From Chenopodium formosanum (Eukaryota > Streptophyta > Magnoliopsida > Caryophyllales > Amaranthaceae): a DNA stretch of 64,000 nt. A model generated the notes under the pieces. The model saw nothing but the letters and a program-made list of their open reading frames with translations. It did not search any database and was not told the DNA's origin. Position 1 is the stretch's first letter. Each line of letters opens with the position of its first letter. The stretch spans positions 47,466,384-47,530,383 of the forward strand of contig CM044874.1 in NCBI GenBank assembly GCA_024500155.1, written 5' to 3'. Of this stretch, positions 56,574 through 64,000 are shown piece by piece. The position numbers were made by a program, and so were the translations under genes.

Positions 56574-58415
56574 CTAGGTAATCATATATAGGTTGTGTCT
56601 AGCTGGGGTCAGGTTGGTCACAGGTGCAACGAGGTTAGGTTTTTCAGGTTTAATTTTGACAGGTTGGTTCGGTTTAGGGATGGATGTTTCTTGATTGTCT
56701 GGTTCGGGTTTCACAGGTTTTGGGACACTAGGTTTAGATGGGCGGTTGGTTGTATTAACGGCGGGAGCTAGCAGGTGGATCAAGGGGATAAAGGAGAATT
56801 TTGATTTTCTTTGGGCTGATCCTAGGTAGGCAAAGGCGTCTGCTTGTGTGTTTTTGTCTCTGGGTATTTGTTTTATGGTGAAGGTTGTGAATTTGGTTGC
56901 TAAGGATTTGGCGAAGTCTAGGTATAGAACCATTTTGGAATCTTTGGCTGTAAATTCTCCGTTCATTTGACTTGCTACTAGGAGGGAATCGCAAAAAACC
57001 TGCAAGTCAGTAATACCCAAGTCTGTTGCGAGATTCATACCTGCAATCAAAGCTTCGTATTCTGCCTCGTTGTTAGTCGCTTTAAAATCGCAGCAAATAG
57101 CTTGTATCATCATGTCCCCCTGTGGCGACTTCAGCACAACACCTAGACCTGCACCTCGAAAGTTAGATAAACCATCAACATAGAGTATCCAGGTACCTGG
57201 GTTAAGGATTTGGTTGATCTGTTCAGATTCCAAGGCTGCTTGTTGTTCGAGATCAAGGCTGAAGTCAGCCACAAAGTCGGCCAGTGCTTGGGATTTGATA
57301 TTTGCTCTTGGTTCGTATTTAATACCAAATCCACTGAGCTCAATTGCCCATTTGCTCATTCGACCTGTTAACCCCGGTCTGCGCAAAACAGCCTTCACAG
57401 GATAGTTAGTTTTTACCACTATTGGGTGAGTTTCGAAATAATGGCGAAGTTTTCTGCTAGCTACGATTAGTGCTAAAACCAGTTTTTCGAGAGAGGAGTA
57501 TCTGGTTTCAGCACTGAGGAGAGTTTTGCTCACATAATAAACAGGTAACTGCTGACTTTCAGCCTCCCTTGCTAAGACAGCACTAACAGCTTGGGTGCTG
57601 ACTACGAGGTAAAGCTGCAAAGACTTTCCTTCAGCAGGTTTAGATAATAAAGGTGGCGTCATTAAATAGTGTTTGAGGTCTTGCAAGGCCTTTTCGTGAT
57701 CATCAGACCAATTAAAACCTTTATTTTTCTTTAGGACGTTGTAAAATAGGTGGCACTTATCTGATGATCTCCAAATAAACCTATTTAATGCAGCTACTCT
57801 ACCTGTTAATTTTTGTATCTCTTTCAAATTTCTAGGTGATTGAATATCGATTACAGCGCGTACCTGGTCTGGGCTAGCTTCGATTCCTCGTTGAGTGACT
57901 ATGTAGCCCAGAAACTTACCTGCAGCTACTCCGAACGAACATTTGGATGGGTTCAGCTTCATTTCATACTTCCAGAGAATGCTGAATGTTTCTTCTAAAT
58001 GGGTCACATGATCAGCTGCTTTCTTGGACTTTACCAACATATCATCGATGTATACCTCCATGGCGTCCCCCAGCTGATCCTTGAACATTTTGTTGACTAA
58101 CCGTTGATAGGTTGAACCTGCGTTCTTCAAGCCGAACGACATTACTTTGTAGCAGTAGATTCCTTTATATGTCATGAAAGCCGTCTTCTCTTGGTCATAT
58201 GGGTGCATTAAGATCTGGTTGTAGCCGGAATACACGTCCATGAAAGTCAAGAGCTCGTGGCCTGCTGTTGCATCTACCATTGAATCTATACGAGGGAGAG
58301 GGAACGGGTCTTTGGGGCACGCCTTGTTCAGGTCTGTGAAGTCCATACAGACTCTCCAGGTTCCATTCTTCTTGCTGACGACAACCACGTTAGCTAGCCA
58401 ATCTGGGTATTTCAC
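56574..58415 (-). CDS. Reverse transcriptase with two RNase H domains, element R
   Basis: 613 codons open. RT: FMDVYSGYNQ (58-67) and YIDDM (122-126) carry the catalytic aspartates; SFGLKNAGSTYQ lies between. First RNase H at about 265-385 (LYLVVSTQAVSAVL, SKTLLSAETRYSSLEK) lacks the usual opening Asp. A second RNase H at about 408-530 has LYVDGLSNFRGAGLGVV (D414), NNEAEYEAL and FCDSLLV (D476), the archaeal-type domain added in Tat elements. A Pro/Lys-rich tail follows. The polyprotein part upstream (58698-58516) is in the same frame set but separated by a stop or shift. Start not defined: it is a polyprotein segment. Confidence 0.92.
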   Translation of the reverse strand: MKYPDWLANVVVVSKKNGTWRVCMDFTDLNKACPKDPFPLPRIDSMVDATAGHELLTFMDVYSGYNQILMHPYDQEKTAFMTYKGIYCYKVMSFGLKNAGSTYQRLVNKMFKDQLGDAMEVYIDDMLVKSKKAADHVTHLEETFSILWKYEMKLNPSKCSFGVAAGKFLGYIVTQRGIEASPDQVRAVIDIQSPRNLKEIQKLTGRVAALNRFIWRSSDKCHLFYNVLKKNKGFNWSDDHEKALQDLKHYLMTPPLLSKPAEGKSLQLYLVVSTQAVSAVLAREAESQQLPVYYVSKTLLSAETRYSSLEKLVLALIVASRKLRHYFETHPIVVKTNYPVKAVLRRPGLTGRMSKWAIELSGFGIKYEPRANIKSQALADFVADFSLDLEQQAALESEQINQILNPGTWILYVDGLSNFRGAGLGVVLKSPQGDMMIQAICCDFKATNNEAEYEALIAGMNLATDLGITDLQVFCDSLLVASQMNGEFTAKDSKMVLYLDFAKSLATKFTTFTIKQIPRDKNTQADAFAYLGSAQRKSKFSFIPLIHLLAPAVNTTNRPSKPSVPKPVKPEPDNQETSIPKPNQPVKIKPEKPNLVAPVTNLTPARHNLYMIT

Positions 58416-58755
58416 TTCCCTTATTTTCCTGGTATATCTAATAGCTTCTAGACTTCCTCATTGATAATCTGATTGCGCTCTGGCGCAAATTTCCTCCTTT
58501 TTTGCTTCACTAGCCTTACATTGGGGTCCCGTTCAGCTTATGAGTGATGGTTTCAGGATTGATTCCCGTAATATCCTGGTGCGACCATGCAAAGCAATCT
58601 GAATTTTCTCTGAGGCACTTGATGATAGCTTCTTTCTCATCCGTTGTCAATGCAGCTCCAATTTTGACCTTTTGCTCCGGCTTTGATTCATCCAGCACGA
58701 CGTCATCTAATTGTAGCTCGTCTGGGCGCTTGGGTGCTGGATTTTTCTATAATTG

Positions 58756-59235
58756 CTAGATGGCGGGGCCATGGGGTTTTAGGGCGAGCTGGTAGCATTC
58801 TCGCGCTTGCTTTTTGTCTCCTTCAACTATTGCCACTCCCCACGGGCTTGGAAATTTGAGCAGCTGGTGATAGGTAGATGGGATAGCTTTCATTTTATGA
58901 ATCCATGGGGTTCCTACTATAACATTATAAGCGGTTTTGCAGTCTATCACGTAGAACTTGTGCATCATGTTGATTCCTTTGAGCAGTGTAGGCAGCTGGA
59001 TTTCTCCTAGGGAATTCATAGGCTCACCATTGAACCCGACCAGGACCGTAGACCTTTTGGTGATGTACGACTCTTTGAAGCCGGCTTGATCTGCATCTTT
59101 GAAAATTATGTTGGCCGAGCTTCCGTTATCTACTAGTACTCTTTTCATCTTGCAATGACCCACATGGAGGGAGATTACCAAGCAATCATGATGATCGGGC
59201 TCGTTAAACCTACTCTCATCGAATAATATTGCCAT
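58756..59235 (-). pseudogene. Aspartic protease region of element R
   Basis: Frame with VLVDNGSSANIIF, which fits the D-N/T-G-S-S active site of retroviral-type proteases in Tat elements, then TAYNVIVGTPWIH, the matching C-terminal motif. The protease cuts the polyprotein into mature parts. A short frame at 58698-58516 (KCLRENSDCFAWSHQDITGI) leads into RT. Confidence 0.85.
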
Positions 59236-59364
59236 ATCATCCAGCTTTTTTTCTTCACTGCTTGGATAGGCTTGGGGGATGCTGGATGCTGAGGTGCCAA
59301 CTCTTGCTATACGCTTTGCATTGGAGTAGGTCAGACCGCAGATGCTAGATCCTCCTGCTATTGC

Positions 59365-60831
59365 TTAAATTACAACACCCGGGGTAGGCGAAGCCGGCGG
59401 ACCTGGCAGTGCTTCCCGCTTAATTTCAGGTCCTTTTCCCTTCTTTCCAAGGAGGTCTTTCATATAGCCTCTTTTGAGCACCCAGACTACTTCTCTTTTA
59501 AGACTGTTACATTCGTCAGTCCTATGCCCATGGTCTCCGTGGTACTCACACCACCTTGATTTATCCTTTCGGTGGTCAGGCTTGTCGCTCTTCCTAGGCC
59601 ACCTTACCGGTTGTCCAATATCTTTGAGTGCGTTTACCACTCCTACTATATCAGTATTGAAACCATAAGAGATGATATCTGGATGGTACTCTATAGCTGG
59701 CTGGCTGGAGCTGTCACCTGCTTTTGGCTCGGATATGCTGTTGACGTTATTGCGCCTTGGTTGCCAGTTATTCTGTCGGGTGTCGGAGTTTTGATTGTTG
59801 GAGGATTGATTCTCCAGGTAAACAGACGGTCTCCTTTCGACCCAGCTCCTGGCATGCTCATCTTCTTCTAGGCGAACTTCAACCATTGCTCTGGTCCTAA
59901 CTTCTTCAAATGAAGAGCAAGGATATCTTGTCAGCTCATACTACAACCTGGATCTGTAATTGAGACCTTTGCGAAAGCCTTCGATAGCAGTTGAGTGGTC
60001 ATAATTTTTTATGCTGACCATTTCTCGATTGAACCTGTCCTAGTATTGCCGGGTTGTCACGTTCTGATTCTGAACGACCCGATACAGGTCACTGCTCTGC
60101 TTATCTAGCTCTCGGCTGGTAGCGAATTGCTGATAGAATTTGTTCACCAGGCTAGAGAAGCTGGTGATGGTACCTGGCTTGAGGTTGATAAGCCATTGAA
60201 GTGCAGGTCTTGATAGAGTAGCGCCAAAGGACTTACACATAGTGAGCTCAATTAGTTCCCACGGAATTAACAATTGCCACATCTTTTGTTTGTACTGGGC
60301 CACATGATCTTGGGGATCAGTGGTTCCGTCGTACATCTTTTGGAAGGAGGAGATTCTTAGCTTTGCGGGAATACGCACTTTAGCAATCTCCTCTACAAAT
60401 GGGGATTCAACGAACCCATCACGAGATTCATAGGCTACAGGTTTAGGAGCACCTGGTAAGCGGGTCAGGAGTTTCATCATTTTCTGGTTTTGAGCCTTAA
60501 TAACGGCGACTTCCCTGACCATAAGGTTGGGATTCCCACCAGAATGTTCCTCATCATCACGAGATCCTTCTCCCGCATCTTCGCCTTCAGATTCATTAGA
60601 GGAGACCAGGGTGAACTGGGGTATGTCATCGATCTTAACCCTTTTCTTCTTGTTACTCCTGACGGATTCCAGCTCTTTGGATAGCTTTTCCAAGGATGCT
60701 TCAGATTCAGCTTTGAGTCTTGCTAAAGTTGCTTGAGATTCCTCTTCGAGCTTCTGGCTCCGCTCTATGAAGGCTTTCAGCTCTTCTCGCAATTGCTCGA
60801 TTAATGCATTTGGATCAGGATCTGCTCCCAT
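59365..60831 (-). pseudogene. Gag of element R with two premature stops
   Basis: ATG at 60831 (MGADPDPNALIEQLREELKA), an N-terminal coiled coil, then the capsid-like domain (FQKMYDGTTDPQDHVAQYKQ, ATLSRPALQWLINLKPGTI). In-frame TAG codons occur at 60037-60039 and about 59939-59941; the frame is otherwise open. The second part (59886-59365) ends with a zinc knuckle, CEYHGDHGHRTDEC. Gag forms the particle and binds RNA. With the stops, R cannot make full-length gag by itself. Confidence 0.9.
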
Positions 60832-60862
60832 TGTGAAAGATGGGCCAAATTATCTAACTGTA

Positions 60863-60883
60863 ACCCCACTGACGGCGCCAAAC
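60863..60883 (-). other. Primer-binding site of element R
   Basis: GTTTGGCGCCGTCAGTGGGG on the minus strand next to the 5' LTR, one base from the T2 site in its core. Confidence 0.85.
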
Positions 60884-61568
60884 TGTTTTGGTCAAAAAAC
60901 TGACTACCAGGTTCGACCAAGGTTGCGATAATTACAGCTAGATTAAGATGTCGAAATATACTAACAGAAATTAATGGAAGAGAAAAAGGAAGAAGAAGAG
61001 GAGAAGACACAAGGAATGATGACGCAGAAAACCCCAAGAATAAGGGTAAAAACTGCGGGTGGCTATGAGTCCACCAATCAACTAGGTATTTAGGTGAAAC
61101 AGGTTACAAAACAGATTACAAATTATAGAAATAGTAATTGTATTCTTTTATAATGCTTAGTAGTAAGGCTCTTATATTTTTTTGTGCCTTGCACAATGAT
61201 TGAGCTTGCCTATTTATACTAGAGAAGCACTCAAAAAGATCTTCAACGACTCTCTCCCACAATCCCTAGGAATCTGGAGCTAATGCCTCAAGCCGTTCCT
61301 ACTTTTTCTCCACGTCTCCAGGTTTGGTACTCCCGCGTTTGAATCAGTCTTTCTCAACGGCTTGACTGCTAGTAGTGATCCCGAATTCTTTGGATAACAT
61401 TTTATACTTTCCCCTACTAGAAGATTCCTTGGAATATTCTTTAAGAGTATGCTCTTTTGTCTGGTCTCAGCTTAACAACTACCTTTGACCTGTACGCTAC
61501 TAACCTGCAACCTGTAACTTGTCTACTTGTTGATCATAGGAATTTAGGGTGAAAATTCTAGCACAACA
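60884..61568 (-). repeat. 5' LTR of element R
   Basis: 685 bp, partner of 49787-50473, beside the primer-binding site. Confidence 0.95.
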
Positions 61569-62103
61569 TCAATCACTTATCCCAAATAAAGAATGAATCT
61601 TTAACACTTAGGAAGCCTCAAAACAAAAAATTTCACACTAAAAAGCAATTAGTTTGCAATTATGTGAAAATAAATCAACCTTTAAGCATCAAATACTACC
61701 AAGTAAGTGTGCTTTAAGGGGACTTAAAAAAGCAGAAAATAATGCAAATAATCAACCATATAATCAACAAGTTATGCCATTAATTTCAAGGTTAGAAAAA
61801 ACTTAAAATTTTTCGTCAAAAACGAAAAATCCCTCGAAAAAGGCATTTCTGGTCAGAATTTGGCTAAAATCACAGCCCCTTTAGGCTTTGGGGTAAAAAC
61901 CTTTCCAGAACACCTTTTCCACCCAAAATTCACTATTTTTGGGCGAAAATCTGGGTTCTGGGCCAAATTCAACGTTAAAAACGGGATTAAAATAAATAAA
62001 ACCGAGCTACTAATCTAATTAGCAACTTAAACCAGAAAAATAAGCCAAAATAAACCTTGAAAAACATGATTATAAAAATAAACGAGCGGGGCTCCGATAC
62101 CGC

Positions 62104-63312
62104 TGTTGGGGTTTGGTGAGTCCGACTCACCGCGGAAACAAACCCGACCCAAGGAACCGCTCGTAATTAATAAAACCATAAAGCATAAATAAATAAACAC
62201 AAGAAAAGGAAGAACGAATCATACCCTTGAAGCGAGCTTCGCCCTCTCAAAACGGGCTCTTACTTGAAATCCTTTAGCACCGCAAATGTCGTGCCTCCAA
62301 CGGTATCCACCCACAAAGGACGAACACGACATTTTAGGTCCGCTACCTTGGAGTTAGCAAGGTCCGACCAAAACCCAAGTGTTAATGGAGTTTAAGAGTT
62401 TTTCCAAAATATGGAATGCTCTTTCTAACTCCCACTCAAGCCCTTTACTCCAAATGCCAAGGTTGGTATTTATAGAGGAAAATATGAGTGGGAATTTCTA
62501 TCCCATCAATGTGGGATCATGAAATTCCACAAATTAATTTAAAGCTAAATTAAATTAAAATTAGAAACTAATAATAAATCTACAAGTGGCATTACCATGT
62601 GAAATGGGTTGGTGAGGACCACATGGAGAGTACGGGACCATACTTGCTCCCCACTCAATACTTTCCTTGTGCCACATGTTCTTACCCACTTGCTCCCATA
62701 TTCCTCAACTTCCCCATAGTGACCGGCCCTATGGCTCAGCCACAAGCCCAGGCCGAGCCCAGCCTCGCACCAAGATGCGGGCTGCTGCTGTGCGCGCAAG
62801 CCACGCACTTGGTGCGGGCTTGCTGCTAGCACGCCTAGCTTGCGGCAGCTAGCTGCTGCACGCACCACGTGCACGCGGCTGCTAGCTGCTGCTGTGCGTG
62901 GCTGCTAGCACGGTGCGCTAGCACGCACCTAGCCAGCCATGCTAGGCTCGGTTTGGTGCGCTTGCTAGCCACCTATGCTTGGACATTTTTTCCCCTAGCA
63001 TTCGGATGCTCGGGGCACTCCGATGCTAGGGGTATTTTGGGAATATGGTCGATTTATTATTGTTTTGCGCGTCTCGTCTTTTTATTATTTTTGACTCGAC
63101 TTCCGACGATCGGTTTCGACGCTCCAAGCTCGAATTACCAACGTCTAAATATTTAACACTCGGGCGATGAATTAATTTCTTCCGAATTAATTCGTCAAGT
63201 CGGTTCGTATATGCATTCTGATCACTTGACCTTACTGAATGTATTATCTTTCTAATAATTCTGAACCCGCTATCAGAATAATACACTTGTTCGAAGGACA
63301 CCATTCCTTTCA
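62104..63312 (-). repeat. Copia LTR C3 (5' LTR of element X)
   Basis: 1209 bp, about 105 bp shorter than C1 because of one deletion near 63212. The right flank GCTTC (63313-63317) matches the left flank of C1, so C1 and C3 are the ends of one original insertion into T2 gag. Confidence 0.92.
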
Positions 63313-63317
63313 GCTTC

Positions 63318-64000
63318 AGCTACAAAACCTTGGGGAACAACCCTCTGCATTCTCTCGGGAAATAGCCGAGGCTGAACAGCCGGCCAAGGTTAAAAATATA
63401 ATGGTTGGGACCTATTATGGTATCTCTAACCCAGAAGACCACCTCTTAGCATACACCCACCTCATGTACCTATAGGGGTTGGATGATGTCGCCTGGTGTC
63501 GATGCTTTCCAGCCACCCTGAAGGGCATAACCTAGTAGTGGTTCGGCAATTTGCTGTTTAGTTGCATTAACAGCTTCAAGACGCTTGCGTTCTTGTTTTC
63601 TTCTAATTTCTCTATTAACATCCCTGTAAAGAAAACGAGCCTTGATCTTGGCTTTGTGCATCAGGGAGATAGAGAAGGATGCGATCATACGTCAGGCGGT
63701 TCAATCTGGTGAGAATCCAGATCCAAGGACTATCTAACAAAGGGGCTTATACAGACTTCTTTAAAGGTCTGAAGGTCGGGTCGAATTTCAAGTTCGAACT
63801 CGTCCACAAGAAACTCTTCACCCTCCAAGGAGCCCTGATGGAGGCGGACGCCTACATACAGGCGACCGAGCTCTGCTCCTCTAATAAACATTCGGACTCC
63901 AAGAAGTCTGACCGACAGAAGGTGAGTTGGCCTACTCAGCCGTCTCTAAAACCAGAAGAGAGGAAAAAGAAAAAACATATCTGGGCGGTTAATAACTCTA
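63318..64000 (+). pseudogene. Gag of Tat element T2, 3' part, running off the window
   Basis: Continues the gag from 31177. First frame: LGEQPSAFSREIAEAEQPAK, then MVGTYYGISNPEDHLLAYTH, the capsid-like core, with stops near 63475. After shifts, a frame from about 63750 to the window end reads TDFFKGLKVGSNFKFELVHK then ADAYIQATELCSSNKHSDSK and is open at 64000. Confidence 0.8.

Larger units (their letters stand above)
49787..61568 (-). mobile_element. Tat-lineage (Retand-like) LTR retrotransposon R
   Basis: 11,782 bp on the minus strand, with LTRs 60884-61568 (5') and 49787-50473 (3'), and a perfect target duplication TCAAT (49782-49786 and 61569-61573) in the leader of copia X. LTRs start TGTTTTGGTC and end AGCACAACA and look about 96-97% identical, so R is one of the younger insertions. 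Order on the minus strand: PBS, gag, protease, RT, two RNase H domains, integrase; then an accessory ORF in the opposite direction. Gag has two stops and integrase is split by solo LTR S. Confidence 0.95.

Overview
This is nuclear DNA of a flowering plant, probably a eudicot. The evidence is a host gene with short GT-AG introns, many LTR retrotransposons of plant Ty3/gypsy (Tat/Ogre and Athila-like) and Ty1/copia types, a CACTA transposon, a Mutator-like element, several MITEs and a tRNA-derived SINE. I cannot name the species. I see no tRNA, rRNA, CRISPR or organelle gene.

Only one host gene is evident: an eight-exon RING-CH (RINGv) membrane E3 ligase gene at 8538-16702 (+), about 492 aa. 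Its introns carry three MITE-like elements and a solo LTR. Everything else is a nest of mobile elements. 1-7920: end of a gypsy LTR inside a decayed antisense ORF of a Tat element (T1), then T1's 3' LTR, split by a 5.7 kb CACTA transposon that carries a captured piece of a NIPA magnesium-transporter gene and a Mutator-like element. 17671-27107: a SINE split by a 9.3 kb deletion-derived Ogre-like element (O). 27185-29768: a solo LTR. 29818-31177 and 63318-64000: the two halves of the gag of a second Tat element (T2). The 32 kb between them is a nest: copia element X (LTRs 31178-32491 and 62104-63312, TSD GCTTC), with an Athila-like element G and a second copia Y recombined into it, and an 11.8 kb Retand-like Tat element R (49787-61568, TSD TCAAT) inserted near its 5' end. 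R is itself split by a 2.1 kb solo LTR (S, TSD CTATC).

The most striking signal is shared by otherwise different LTR families. Element O holds about 49 copies of an 11 bp palindrome, CCGTGWCACGG and variants, in blocks whose centres lie 20 or 21 bp apart, which is two DNA turns. The solo LTR in the RINGv intron has an array of a different palindrome (CCCGATCGGG) with 19 bp spacing, LTR S has GGCGCC-centred palindromes at 19-20 bp, and G has GGTTCGGCCGAACC at 21-22 bp. In the first three the array lies just upstream of the LTR TATA box. This looks like one regulatory architecture with family-specific sequence.

A second unusual object is the terminal repeat of G (43633-44242): 610 bp that form one near-perfect palindrome with TG...CA ends and arms of roughly 97% identity. 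Other notable features are antisense, TATA-preceded and apparently spliced accessory ORFs in the Tat elements, a GC-AG intron in the host gene holding a solo LTR, and mismatched copia LTRs that reveal a past recombination deletion. All calls come from reading the sequence; no alignment or database search was run.
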